The notes under the pieces: generated by a model
Seen by the model: only the letters and a program-made list of their open reading frames with translations
Told to the model about the DNA's origin: nothing
The model's database searches: none
Source of the DNA: Lachnospiraceae bacterium
Lineage (GTDB): Bacteria; Bacillota; Clostridia; Lachnospirales; Lachnospiraceae
Reading direction: 5' to 3'
NCBI GenBank assembly: GCA_025758065.1
Contig: CP107199.1
Coordinates: 2,887,501 to 2,951,500 of the forward strand
DNA: 64,000 nucleotides
In this document: in pieces, positions 1 through 8,625 of the stretch
How positions within the stretch are numbered: the first letter of the stretch is position 1
Layout of the letters: each line of letters begins with the position of its first letter
Made by a program: the position numbers and the translations under genes

Positions 1-303
1 TGGATGGGCACCGTCAATGTCACCTGTGGAAATATGGACCTTAAGCCCTGCTGCTTTTGCAAGTTCAGGTGCCTGACGGATGCGTACGTCATCGGTAGCC
101 ATTCCCATGATCCCGGCAATAAGAGCTTTATCTGTACCATGTCCCTTATATGTTTTTGCAAAGGATCCATGAAGGAGGATGTCCGCCTTTACAGCAGGCG
201 CTCCAAGAAGAGTCCTTGTAATACGGCCGATCCTTGCGGCACCTGCTGTGTGAGAGCTGGAAGGACCGATCATAACAGGACCGAGTATATCAAATACATT
301 CAT
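1..303 (-). CDS. sdaAB: L-serine dehydratase, iron-sulfur type, beta subunit (partial, 3' end outside window)
   Basis: The first 101 residues are visible; the C-terminus lies beyond the left edge. The protein begins MNVFDILGPVMIGPSSSHTA, the characteristic N-terminus of the beta subunit of the two-subunit, 4Fe-4S dependent L-serine dehydratase, which deaminates serine to pyruvate and ammonia in the cytoplasm. The GPSSSHTAG motif is the substrate-binding signature of the family. The start is the ATG whose complement is at 301-303, preceded on the minus strand by an AAGAAGG ribosome site 7 bases upstream. The alpha subunit gene is expected downstream, outside this window. Family assignment is firm; only part of the gene is seen. 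Confidence 0.9.
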   Translation of the reverse strand, partial: MNVFDILGPVMIGPSSSHTAGAARIGRITRTLLGAPAVKADILLHGSFAKTYKGHGTDKALIAGIMGMATDDVRIRQAPELAKAAGLKVHISTGDIDGAHP

Positions 304-390
304 AGGTATACCTTCTTTACTATGGTTTTTGTTAAAACTATTAGTAAAAGTATACATTAAAATGTAAGAAAAAACAACGATTCTTCTATA

Positions 391-419
391 TTGACAATCA
401 TGGACTTCAAGGATAAAAT
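391..419 (+). promoter_or_regulatory. Sigma-A type promoter upstream of hisC
   Basis: TTGACA at 391-396 and TAAAAT at 414-419 with a 17-base spacer. It lies about 80 bases before the hisC start and points away from sdaAB. Confidence 0.6.
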
Positions 420-496
420 CAAGGGAAGTACTATGCTGGTTATTTTATCGATGCTGTACGGAAATATGTCCATGTCTGAAAGAGAGGAGATAAGTC

Positions 497-1558
497 ATGA
501 GACTTTGGGAAAAGAACATCCGTCAGGTGGTTCCTTATGTACCGGGAGAACAGCCTGCGGGAGACAAGATCGTAAAATTAAATACAAATGAAAATCCATA
601 TCCGCCGGCTCCGGGAGTGAAGAAGGTTTTGGAAGAACTGGATACAGACCGGCTGCGCAAATATCCGGATCCTGCAGCGACTGTTCTTGTAAAGGAACTG
701 GCTGCTTATTATGGTCTGGGTGAGGATCAGGTTTTTGTAGGAGTAGGCTCTGATGATGTTCTTGCGATGAGTTTTCTTACTTTCTTTAATTCAGATAAAC
801 CGGTGCTTTTTCCGGATGTGACTTATTCTTTTTATAAAGTATGGGCTGATCTGTTTAAAGTGCCTTTTGAGACGCCTGCTTTAAAAGAAGATTTTACCAT
901 TGATATAAAGAATTATGCAAAAGAAAACGGTGGCGTGATCTTCCCTAATCCAAACGCACCTACCGGCGTGTATATGCCTTTAGACCAGATTGAGGAGATA
1001 TTAATAGCAAATCAGGATGTAGTGGTCATTGTAGATGAGGCTTATGTGGATTTTGCAGGACCTTCTGCCCTGGAGCTGTTAGAAAAGTACGAAAATCTCC
1101 TGGTAGTCCAGACTTTCAGCAAGTCTCACTCCATGGCAGGTATGCGTATTGGTTTTGCAATGGGGCATCCGGATCTGATCAGGGCCTTAAATAACGTAAA
1201 ATATTCTTATAATTCGTATACGATGAATCTGCCATCTTTACTTGCAGGTGTGGAAGCAGTAAAAGATAAGGCATATTTTGAAAGCACCCTGGCAAAGATC
1301 GTGGCTACCAGAGAACGTTCAAAGAAACGTCTTGCAGAACTGGGATTTACGTTCCCGGATTCCAGGTCTAATTTTATCTTTGCTTCTCATGAGTCTGTTC
1401 CGGCAGAAAAGATCTTTGAGGCATTGAAGAAAGAACAGATCTATGTGCGCTATTTTAAAACACCTGGCCTGGACAACAGTCTTCGTATTTCTATAGGAAC
1501 AGATGAAGAAATGGATACATTATTCCGCTTTTTGGAAGCATATTTACCCAATGCCTGA
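497..1558 (+). CDS. hisC: Histidinol-phosphate aminotransferase
   Basis: 353-residue class I/II PLP-dependent aminotransferase of the HisC type, converting imidazole-acetol phosphate and glutamate to histidinol phosphate in histidine synthesis. Seen: the N-terminal LNTNENPYPP substrate motif, the VDEAYVDF segment, and the PLP-lysine motif TFSKSHSMAGMRIGFA with Lys at about residue 209. Length is normal for the family. The ATG at 497 follows AGAGGAG with about 7 bases spacing. No other his genes are adjacent, so a broader aminotransferase role (for example aromatic amino acids) is possible. The ytvI-like gene follows 15 bases after the stop and is probably co-transcribed. Confidence 0.88.
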   Translation: MRLWEKNIRQVVPYVPGEQPAGDKIVKLNTNENPYPPAPGVKKVLEELDTDRLRKYPDPAATVLVKELAAYYGLGEDQVFVGVGSDDVLAMSFLTFFNSDKPVLFPDVTYSFYKVWADLFKVPFETPALKEDFTIDIKNYAKENGGVIFPNPNAPTGVYMPLDQIEEILIANQDVVVIVDEAYVDFAGPSALELLEKYENLLVVQTFSKSHSMAGMRIGFAMGHPDLIRALNNVKYSYNSYTMNLPSLLAGVEAVKDKAYFESTLAKIVATRERSKKRLAELGFTFPDSRSNFIFASHESVPAEKIFEALKKEQIYVRYFKTPGLDNSLRISIGTDEEMDTLFRFLEAYLPNA

Positions 1559-1573
1559 AAGGAAGATGATTGA

Positions 1574-2692
1574 ATGGATAAACATATCCTGCGTCTGATG
1601 CTAAAGATCCTGCTGCCTGCGTCCGGATGGCTTCTTTTATGCTTTTTCGGACCCAGGTGTTTGAAATTTTTTATGCCCTTTGTGATCGGCTGGCTGATCT
1701 CCATGCTGGCCAATCCGCTGGTGCGTTTTCTTGAGAGAAAGCTATGCCTGGTGCGAAAACACAGTTCCATGGTCATTGTAGCCGGAGTCCTGGCTCTGGT
1801 CATTGGCCTTATTTATCTGGCTGTGTCAAATGGTGCCAGGCTTTTGTGGTCTTTTATGAAAGATCTGCCTGACTTATATGCAGGGATCGAAGCGGAAGTT
1901 CAGGAAAGCCTGACCCATTTGGAAAACCTGTTTACCTATGCACCTGCAGGCATCAGGACCGGCTGGGAAAAACTGGGAAATAATCTGGGGGAACTGGTAG
2001 GAAAGCTGGCAGGCTCCATTGCCCCGCCTACAGTAGAGGCAGCAGGGGCAGTGGCGAAAATGATCCCCTCTCTTATGGTATACTCTGTTGTTACTATTCT
2101 GTCAGCTTATTTTTTTATTGCAGACAGAGACCGGATCCTGGCTTTTGTAAGAAGCCATATGCCTGACTGGGCAAAAAAATACAGCAAGTATATAAGGACA
2201 GAGGCCCGTCGTCTGATCGAATGCTATTTTACTGCCCAGTTTAAGATCATGGCAGTGGTATGGATAATATTAACAGTGGGATTTTTCATACTTGGAGTAA
2301 AATACAGCCTGTTATGGGGATTCCTCATTGCATTTTTGGATTTTCTGCCGGTGTTTGGAGCAGGAACAGCTCTGCTTCCATGGGGGATAATTAAGCTGCT
2401 GGGAGGAGAATATGCCTTTGCAGCAGGGCTTTTACTTATTTATGTACTTACCCAGGTGATCCGCCAGGTAGTACAGCCTAAGTTAGTAGGAGACAGTCTG
2501 GGATTAAACCCCATATTGACCCTGCTGTTCCTGTATTTAGGTTTTAAATTAAAAGGTATTGCAGGAATGATCCTGGCAGTGCCCTGTGGTATGTTTTTTG
2601 TGAGCCTGTATAATTATGGAGCCTTCAGAAATATCACGGACAGCCTAAAAGAGCTGGCAGATATCCTGAAAGCCTTCATGAATGAAAAATGA
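1574..2692 (+). CDS. ytvI: YtvI/AI-2E (PerM) family membrane permease
   Basis: 372-residue integral membrane protein with about eight hydrophobic segments. The C-terminal half shows the conserved PerM/AI-2E pattern (FLDFLPVFGAGTALLPWG; QPKLVGDSLGLNPILTLLFLYLGFKLKGIAGMI is present in interrupted form). It resembles the sporulation membrane protein YtvI of Clostridia and Bacillus more than quorum-signal exporters. Substrate is unknown. It sits 15 bases after hisC, and its 3' end overlaps the reading frame of the following L,D-transpeptidase gene by 11 bases, which suggests an operon. The symbol is by family similarity only. Confidence 0.75.
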   Translation: MDKHILRLMLKILLPASGWLLLCFFGPRCLKFFMPFVIGWLISMLANPLVRFLERKLCLVRKHSSMVIVAGVLALVIGLIYLAVSNGARLLWSFMKDLPDLYAGIEAEVQESLTHLENLFTYAPAGIRTGWEKLGNNLGELVGKLAGSIAPPTVEAAGAVAKMIPSLMVYSVVTILSAYFFIADRDRILAFVRSHMPDWAKKYSKYIRTEARRLIECYFTAQFKIMAVVWIILTVGFFILGVKYSLLWGFLIAFLDFLPVFGAGTALLPWGIIKLLGGEYAFAAGLLLIYVLTQVIRQVVQPKLVGDSLGLNPILTLLFLYLGFKLKGIAGMILAVPCGMFFVSLYNYGAFRNITDSLKELADILKAFMNEK

Positions 2693-4595
2693 TAATGTCA
2701 GAAAGGTTTTTTATATAAAAAATATGGAAAAAAAAGAAAAAAAGATTCCTGTAAGCCGCAGCAGGTCGGCTTTTAAAGAAAGGGAGCAGGAAAGAAAAGA
2801 AAAAGAAAAAGCGGAAAGAGAAAAGACCAAAGCTGTCAGGGAAGAAAACCAGGCAGAGGAAAATGAAACAAAGGAAACAGAGAAAAAGCCATTTTCCTGG
2901 AAGCTTGCAGCGGGAATACTGGCAGGTGTGGTAATAACCGGTGCAGCCGGATATGTAGGTATGTCTATGAAATACCAGAATACATACCTTCCAGGTACCC
3001 GCATTAACGGAATGAACGTAGCAGGAATGAGTTCTAAAGCAGTAGAAGAAGCTATGGCAAAGGAGGCAGGCGATTATTCCCTGCGCCTGGTGTTAAGAAA
3101 TGATGCTTCTGAGAACATAGAGGGAAGTGCCATCGGGCTTAATACTGTATTTGATGGAAGTCTTGAAAACATTCTTAAGCAGCAAAATCCTTATACCTGG
3201 CCCATTCATATGATAAAAGGGGAAAACTATGAGATCGAGACTATGCTGGCTTATGAGGATGAGGCTCTTGATCAGGCAGTAGACAGCTTAAATGCCATGG
3301 ATCCAGCTTATGTGACTGCACCGGTGGATGCTCATTTATCAGATTATATAAAAGGAGAAGGCTATTCTGTTATTCCTGAGACAGAAGGAGACCAGTTAAA
3401 ACCTGAAAAAGTAAAGGAAGAGGTAAAGGCGGCTATTAACGATCTGAAAGAAGAGATCGATCTGGATGAGCTGGGCTGTTATGAAGAACCGGCAGTGCGT
3501 TCAGATGATGAAAGCCTTATTGCACTGGCAGAAAGCCTGAACCGTTATGCCAATATGACTATTACCTATACCATGGGAAGCAAAAAGGAGATCCTGGATG
3601 GAGAAAAGATCCATACCTGGCTTTCTTATGCAGGTGGACAGGTAAGCATAGATGAAAGTAAAATCTCTGAATATGTAAAATCCCTGGCTTCTAAATACAA
3701 CACAGCTTACAGCAAGCGCACATTTAAGACCAGTTATGGTCCGCAAGTAGAAGTAAGCGGTTTTTATGGATGGAGGATCGATCAGCAGGCAGAGGCAGCT
3801 GCTTTAAAGGAGGCTCTGGCAGAAGGAAAGAATGTTACAAAAGAACCTGCCTATGCCCAGAAGGCAGCCAGCCATGACGGCAATGACTATGGAAATACCT
3901 ATGTGGAAGTGAATTTGACTGCCCAGCATCTGTTCATGTATAAAGAAGGACAGAAAATTTTGGAATCTGATTTTGTATCAGGAAATGTATCTAAGGGATA
4001 TACAACTCCTCCTGGACTATTTGGTCTTACCTATAAGCAGAGAGATGCCACTTTAAAGGGACAGGGATATGCAAGTCCGGTAAAATTCTGGATGCCTTTT
4101 AACGGCGGTATTGGTTTCCATGATGCCAGCTGGCGAAATACATTTGGCGGCACTATTTATAAAAAGAGCGGTTCTCATGGCTGCATTAATATGCCTTATG
4201 CAGCTGCGAAGACTTTATTTGAAAATGTGTATGCAGGAATACCGGTCATTTGCTATAATCTGGCAGGTACAGAAAATTCCCAGGCTACCAAGGCTTCCGG
4301 AAAAGCTGAAACAGCAGTACCTGTACAGACCACACCGGCAGAACAGCCCACACAGACACCGGCACAAACACCGGCTGAGACACAGCCAGCACAAACACCG
4401 GTGCCAACAGTAAGCCCTGCAGGACCTGGAGAGACCACAAAGGCACAGGAAACAGCTGCACCGACCCAGGCACCTTCCGAATCTGCTGTTGTACAGCCTG
4501 TTGAAACTACCGCTTCTGCGGAAAATGCCACACAAGAAGTGGGCCCTGCATTTGCCACAAAAGCCCCTGCAGACGAGATCGGTCCAGGTGTGTGA
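2682..4595 (+). CDS. L,D-transpeptidase with peptidoglycan-binding domain
   Basis: Membrane-anchored cell-wall enzyme of the YkuD family. From the N-terminus: a very charged Lys/Glu cytoplasmic stretch (to about residue 65), one membrane segment (about 72-92), a VanW/PG_binding_4-like region (about 100-400), and a YkuD catalytic domain (about 405-530) ending in SHGCINMP with the nucleophile Cys at about residue 501. A Pro/Thr/Gln-rich tail of about 100 residues follows, probably a wall-spanning or disordered segment. Such enzymes make 3-3 peptidoglycan cross-links or attach proteins. Start is uncertain: 2682 overlaps the upstream gene, and an internal ATG at 2724 starts MEKKEKKIP; neither has a well-placed ribosome site. 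Confidence 0.85.
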   Translation: MKNDNVRKVFYIKNMEKKEKKIPVSRSRSAFKEREQERKEKEKAEREKTKAVREENQAEENETKETEKKPFSWKLAAGILAGVVITGAAGYVGMSMKYQNTYLPGTRINGMNVAGMSSKAVEEAMAKEAGDYSLRLVLRNDASENIEGSAIGLNTVFDGSLENILKQQNPYTWPIHMIKGENYEIETMLAYEDEALDQAVDSLNAMDPAYVTAPVDAHLSDYIKGEGYSVIPETEGDQLKPEKVKEEVKAAINDLKEEIDLDELGCYEEPAVRSDDESLIALAESLNRYANMTITYTMGSKKEILDGEKIHTWLSYAGGQVSIDESKISEYVKSLASKYNTAYSKRTFKTSYGPQVEVSGFYGWRIDQQAEAAALKEALAEGKNVTKEPAYAQKAASHDGNDYGNTYVEVNLTAQHLFMYKEGQKILESDFVSGNVSKGYTTPPGLFGLTYKQRDATLKGQGYASPVKFWMPFNGGIGFHDASWRNTFGGTIYKKSGSHGCINMPYAAAKTLFENVYAGIPVICYNLAGTENSQATKASGKAETAVPVQTTPAEQPTQTPAQTPAETQPAQTPVPTVSPAGPGETTKAQETAAPTQAPSESAVVQPVETTASAENATQEVGPAFATKAPADEIGPGV

Positions 4596-4607
4596 TGCTG
4601 GAAAACA

Positions 4608-4636
4608 TTGACAAATCCCCAAAACCATTCTATAAT
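4608..4636 (+). promoter_or_regulatory. Perfect consensus sigma-A promoter
   Basis: TTGACA at 4608-4613, 17-base spacer, TATAAT at 4631-4636. Both hexamers match the consensus exactly, so the DUF6465 gene behind it is predicted to be strongly expressed. Confidence 0.8.
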
Positions 4637-4735
4637 GCGTTGTGACACAATAAAGAGACCTTAATAGAACGAAATATAGACGGATTTCGGAGCCGGGCCT
4701 CCGGATATCCCAGATCAAACAGGGAGGAATGAATT

Positions 4736-5146
4736 ATGACAATGGCTAAGAAGGCAGTTAAAACATCTACAGTGAAAGAAACTGTAAAGGAAACTGTAAA
4801 AGAGGCTGCTCCGGTAGTGAAGGAAACTGTAAAGGGAGCAGCAGCTACTGTAAAGGCAGTTGCAGCAGAAGCAAAAGAGGCTGTTAAGAAGGCACCTGCA
4901 AAGAAGCCTGCTACTAAAAGAGCATCTGCAAAGAAGGCAGCTGAGCCAAAGATGGAAGTGCACTTCCAGTTCGCTGGTAAGGATGTTCTTGCAAAGAGCG
5001 TATTAGACAAAGCTGTAGAAGCATACAAGAACACACACAAGGATGCAGAGATCAAAGAAGTTGAACTGTATATAGTTGCAGAAGAAGGTGCTGCTTACTA
5101 CGTAGTAAACGGTGAAGCATCTGATGACTTCAAGGTAATACTGTAA
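4736..5146 (+). CDS. DUF6465 family protein with histone-H1-like Lys/Ala-rich N-terminus
   Basis: 136 residues in two parts. Residues 1-72 are a low-complexity basic/amphipathic stretch of repeated KETVKE and KKAPAKKPA units, similar in composition to histone H1 tails. Residues 75-136 form a small folded domain (MEVHFQFAGKDVLAK onward, ending DDFKVIL) of the type called DUF6465 in Lachnospiraceae. Function is unknown; nucleic-acid binding by the basic tail is an inference. ATG 4736 follows AGGGAGGA with 7 bases spacing; a second ATG at 4742 is too far. Perfect consensus promoter upstream and a strong terminator downstream make it a monocistronic, probably abundant product. Confidence 0.8.
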   Translation: MTMAKKAVKTSTVKETVKETVKEAAPVVKETVKGAAATVKAVAAEAKEAVKKAPAKKPATKRASAKKAAEPKMEVHFQFAGKDVLAKSVLDKAVEAYKNTHKDAEIKEVELYIVAEEGAAYYVVNGEASDDFKVIL

Positions 5147-5169
5147 TCGGATTTAATAAAGTGATCAGG

Positions 5170-5208
5170 AAAAAGGCTGGTGGGGCGGATGAACCTGCCA
5201 GCCTTTTT
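5170..5208 (+). terminator. Rho-independent terminator after the DUF6465 gene
   Basis: Stem AAAAAGGCTGG pairs with CCAGCCTTTTT, followed by the T-run. It shows that the downstream methyltransferase frame, open from 5161, must start after the hairpin. Confidence 0.85.
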
Positions 5209-5244
5209 GCTGTCATGTATCATGAGGAAAGAAAGGAAAATAGG

Positions 5245-6750
5245 ATGATAACACTGCCACAGCGCTTTAAAGAGCGTATGAAAGAACTGCTGGGAGAAGA
5301 ATACAGTGCATTTGAAGCCAGTTATGAGCAGGAAAAGGTACAGGGATTGCGTTTTAACAGTTTAAAGACAAAAGAGGGAAGAGAAGATGACTGGGAAGAA
5401 AAGGGAGTAAAGTCTCTGGCAGAAAAGACATCCCAGGTCTTACAGATGGAACTGACACCGGTCTCATGGGTAAAAGAAGGGTATTATTATCCATTGGAGG
5501 CAAGACCAGGAAAACATCCTTTCCACGAAGCAGGTCTTTATTATATCCAGGAACCAAGTGCTATGGCCGTAGTGGAACTTTTAGATCCGAAGCCAGGTGA
5601 AAACATACTGGATCTGTGTGCAGCTCCCGGTGGAAAGTCCAGCCACATTGCTTCCAGGTTAAAGGGAGAAGGCTTCCTTCTATCTAATGAGATCCATCCG
5701 GGCCGGGCAAAGATCCTTTCCCAGAACATGGAACGTATGGGTGTGGGAAATTGTGTTGTCACAAATGAGGATGCAGGAAGTCTGGCAAAGTTTTTTGTGC
5801 AGTTTTTTGACCGGATCGCTGTAGATGCCCCCTGCTCCGGAGAAGGGATGTTCCGCAAGGAAGAAGAGGCGGTAAAGCAGTGGAGTGAGGACCATGTAAA
5901 AATGTGTGCAGCCAGGCAGAAAGAAATATTAGAAGATGCTGCGTCTATGCTAAAACCAGGGGGCACCATGGTATATTCTACCTGCACCTTTGCACCAGAG
6001 GAAAATGAAGGTACTATCCTTTCTTTTTTACAAGAACATGAGGATTTTTATCTGGAAGAAAGAGAATGTCCAGAGGGGTTGATGAATGCAGTGCCCAAAT
6101 GGGCCTTTTACGGACATGAAAAAACAGAAGAAACAGAAGAAATTTTTACAGCCATAGAACAATTCCATCTGGAACGGGCTTTCCGTATTATGCCTCATAA
6201 AACAGAGGGAGAAGGTCATTTTATGGCGGTTCTTCGTCGGAGAGAGGACAGTGGGGAATTCACCGGTAAACGCAGCCAGCCTTCTTATATAGATCCGAAA
6301 AAGGAAAAAGAAGTGATGGAAGAGCTGCATCGTTTTCTGGACAAAACACTTATTGAGCCGGAACTCTTAAAAAAGCGGGAAGAGTATCTTCGATTTGGAG
6401 ATCAGCTTTATCTTCTTCCACCTCAGATGGTCAGTTTAAAAGGATTAAAAGTGCTTCGCCCGGGATTGCATATAGGAACTGTAAAGAAAAACCGTCTGGA
6501 GCCATCCCATGCTTTTGCTCTCTGGCTGAGACCGGAACAGGTAAAAGTATGGAAAGAACTGGCACCGGACAGTGTAGATGCTGTTAAATATTTAAAAGGA
6601 GAGACACTGAACGCAGCCACGGATATGTCTGTGTCCTGTGAAAAAGGCTGGGTATTGATATGTACAGGAAATCTAAGCCTTGGCTGGGGAAAAATGGCAG
6701 CCGGGATCATTAAAAACCATTATCCAAAGGGGTTGAGATGGATGTACTAG
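5245..6750 (+). CDS. rsmF: 16S rRNA (cytosine-C5) methyltransferase, RsmF/NOL1-NOP2-Sun family
   Basis: 501-residue SAM-dependent RNA m5C methyltransferase. Seen: SAM-binding LDLCAAPGGKSSHIA, the PC motif DAPCSGEGMFRK, and catalytic YSTCTFAPEENE with Cys at about residue 247. The C-terminal ~130 residues match the RsmF extension with a PUA-like fold. The start at ATG 5245 (MITLPQRF) has AAGG 8 bases upstream; the frame is open further upstream but runs through a terminator. The stop TAG (6748-6750) lies inside the terminal repeat of the element that begins at 6742, so the last residues (WMY) are probably repeat-encoded. Exact target base is not determined. Confidence 0.87.
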   Translation: MITLPQRFKERMKELLGEEYSAFEASYEQEKVQGLRFNSLKTKEGREDDWEEKGVKSLAEKTSQVLQMELTPVSWVKEGYYYPLEARPGKHPFHEAGLYYIQEPSAMAVVELLDPKPGENILDLCAAPGGKSSHIASRLKGEGFLLSNEIHPGRAKILSQNMERMGVGNCVVTNEDAGSLAKFFVQFFDRIAVDAPCSGEGMFRKEEEAVKQWSEDHVKMCAARQKEILEDAASMLKPGGTMVYSTCTFAPEENEGTILSFLQEHEDFYLEERECPEGLMNAVPKWAFYGHEKTEETEEIFTAIEQFHLERAFRIMPHKTEGEGHFMAVLRRREDSGEFTGKRSQPSYIDPKKEKEVMEELHRFLDKTLIEPELLKKREEYLRFGDQLYLLPPQMVSLKGLKVLRPGLHIGTVKKNRLEPSHAFALWLRPEQVKVWKELAPDSVDAVKYLKGETLNAATDMSVSCEKGWVLICTGNLSLGWGKMAAGIIKNHYPKGLRWMY

Positions 6751-7551
6751 TGTACTAACAAATTGATTTCTAAATCAATACGTGATATCATATAATTATC
6801 CAACTCAATATTCTGTTTTTCTCAGTCAGGAAGAGAAAGAAAAACTTTTAGCTATGAGCAAAGACAATAAACTTTCAGCACGTGTTTCCAAGAGCGTTTT
6901 GATTCTTTTGGCTTTGGATAATAAAACGAATTCGGATATTGTTGACTAAGGTCCGAAAGCCACCGGTACACATGACAGATGCGCATTTGGGAGAAAATCC
7001 TTTGTTTGTGGGCTTGCGTCGCCTATTGTCAGAACTGCGAACCAAACTCGCACGCTTTGCATGCTCAAACAGTGGTTCTCCGTTCTGACGCTATGCGCGC
7101 CCACTCACGGATTTTCAAACAAATGCTTATTCTGTCATGTGTACCGGCGGCTTTCTACGTTATTGGCAATAAAAAATGTAGGAGCAAACCAGTAAGCAGT
7201 TTTCATGTAGGTGGGGGATTGTATTTAAGTACGGCATTTTTTATGTGACATATCCAATACAGTAGAAAGGGCTCACCCATGTATAATAAGCATTCGGTAG
7301 GTAATTTTGTCCATTTTGTGAGCATAGCTGGTAGGTTGGAGGCACTGTTTGAGCGAACGCAGTGAGCGAGTTTGCCGGAGACCTACCTAATCGGTGGCGG
7401 AGCAAAATGGACAAAATTGCCGTGAATGCGTTTATACATGGAGGAGCCCTTTCGGACCCTATTGAACTAAATTCAAAGTTTGACTCATAAAAATGGATTA
7501 GACTTGGAAATATATTGCTTTAGAAATCAATTTGTCGGTACACTAGTACAT
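6742..7551. mobile_element. ~810-bp nested palindromic element with 31-bp terminal inverted repeats
   Basis: Ends 6742-6772 and 7521-7551 are inverted repeats with 2 mismatches in 31. Inside, three consecutive large hairpins are enclosed by a further stem: arms 6955-6989/7120-7155, 7150-7166/7253-7268, and 7265-7318/7403-7453. The enclosing arms around GGTCCGAAAG are at 6950-6959 and 7448-7457. The left part carries a transposase fragment resembling IS630 (6821-6949). It fills the 975-base gap between rsmF and rluA; no intact gene is seen in it. Probably a decayed IS630-type element with nested non-autonomous repeats. Confidence 0.7.
6821..6949 (+). pseudogene. IS630-like transposase N-terminal remnant
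   Basis: A 42-codon open stretch reads LSQEEKEKLLAMSKDN then SARVSKSVLILLALDNKTNSDIVD and stops at TAA. This pattern (leucine/glutamate helix, then RA/VSKSxxILLALDxxxxxxxI) matches the first helix-turn-helix of IS630-family transposases. No start codon or downstream catalytic domain is present. Identification rests on a short motif and is tentative. Confidence 0.45.
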
Positions 7552-7707
7552 CGTTTTCGAAATAACTATACCACTCACTTGTCTGCGAATCTGATTGCAC
7601 AGGCCTAAAAGCCTCAGCGTAGCCCGCTACGCCTGCGTTTTTAGACCTGCACACTCAACTCCGCATCCTACGTGATTAGTACAGTTATTTTCGAAACGAT
7701 GTACTGG
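7544..7707. repeat. Palindromic repeat family A, copy 1
   Basis: About 164 bp with inverted ends (TAGTACATCGTTTTCGAAA / TTTCGAAACGATGTACTGG). A central hairpin is formed around AGCGTAGCCCGCTACGC. Nearly identical to the copy at 38901-39066 in the same orientation. It lies between the large element and the end of rluA. Confidence 0.85.
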
Positions 7708-7725
7708 TCTGGGATAAGGTTTTTG

Positions 7726-8619
7726 TTATTCCTTTACTAAAGCTGCCATGTCTTTCGGGAGTGGAGCTGTAAAGCTTAAAGGTGTTTTTGTCAGTGGATG
7801 GATAAATTCCAGTCCATAAGAGTGGAGTGGCTGGCGACTGATATAGCGGTAGTCCGGATTATAGAGAAAATCACCGGGAAGAGGATGACCGATATAGCCC
7901 ATATGGACCCGGATCTGATGAGTCCGGCCGGTATCCAGCTTCAGACTGATATAAGAAAGATCCTTTTCTTCATCATAGGAGAGAAGACGGTAATGGGTTC
8001 TGGCTGTCTCACCATTTTCAAAGTCAATACGGCGCAGGACAGTAGAGTCTTCTGCTCGTCCTATTGGGGCATCAATGATGCCCTCTTTTTCTGTCTTTCC
8101 ACAGACAATAGCACGGTATTGTCTGTGGATCTGCCTGTGGAGCATCTGGTCAGATAAGATACAGCCTGCAAGAAGATGCTTGGCAATGACTAAAAGACCG
8201 GTGGTATCCCGGTCTAAGCGGTTAATGGCCCGGTAGACCAGAGTCTGGCCTTTGCTCTGGTAATACCAGGCAACGGCGTTTGCTAATGTGTGGTCAAAAT
8301 GGCCTTGGGAAGGGTGGATAGGCACACCGGCATCTTTATTTATCACTAAAATATCCTCATCCTCATAGATGATATTTAAAGGAAGCCTAACAGGAACAAT
8401 GTTCTGGGAGTTTTCCTCTTCTAATGCAGCGGTCAGTATTTCACCTGCCTGCAGACGGTGGATGGTATAAGCAAGCTTCCCGCCGATAGTAAGGCCGGTG
8501 GGAGAATTTCTCAGTTTAACTACCAGACGGTGGGAATAGCCTTTGCTCCTTAAAAACTGTTCTATGGTCTTTCCCTGGTCTTCTTCGGTGATCTTGTATT
8601 GTAATGTCTTTTTTATCAT
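7726..8619 (-). CDS. RluA-family pseudouridine synthase
   Basis: 297 residues. N-terminal S4-like RNA-binding part (about 1-75) and a catalytic domain with the motif INRLDRDTTGLLVIAKH, where Asp of RLDRDT is the catalytic nucleophile, and LDTGRTHQIRVHMGYIGHPL near the C-terminus. It isomerises uridines in rRNA or tRNA; the RluA/RluD subgroup cannot be separated by eye. The start lies 6 bases after the dinB stop, and the ribosome site AGAGGAAC is inside the dinB tail, so dinB and this gene form an operon. Confidence 0.88.
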   Translation of the reverse strand: MIKKTLQYKITEEDQGKTIEQFLRSKGYSHRLVVKLRNSPTGLTIGGKLAYTIHRLQAGEILTAALEEENSQNIVPVRLPLNIIYEDEDILVINKDAGVPIHPSQGHFDHTLANAVAWYYQSKGQTLVYRAINRLDRDTTGLLVIAKHLLAGCILSDQMLHRQIHRQYRAIVCGKTEKEGIIDAPIGRAEDSTVLRRIDFENGETARTHYRLLSYDEEKDLSYISLKLDTGRTHQIRVHMGYIGHPLPGDFLYNPDYRYISRQPLHSYGLEFIHPLTKTPLSFTAPLPKDMAALVKE

Positions 8620-8625
8620 GTATAT

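Noticed and set aside
4..360. Open frame on the plus strand at the left edge
   Set aside because: It is antisense to the clear sdaAB start and has no family pattern.
4215..4718. Cys/Leu-rich open frames antisense to the L,D-transpeptidase tail
   Set aside because: They arise from the repetitive Pro/Thr codons of the tail; no ribosome site.
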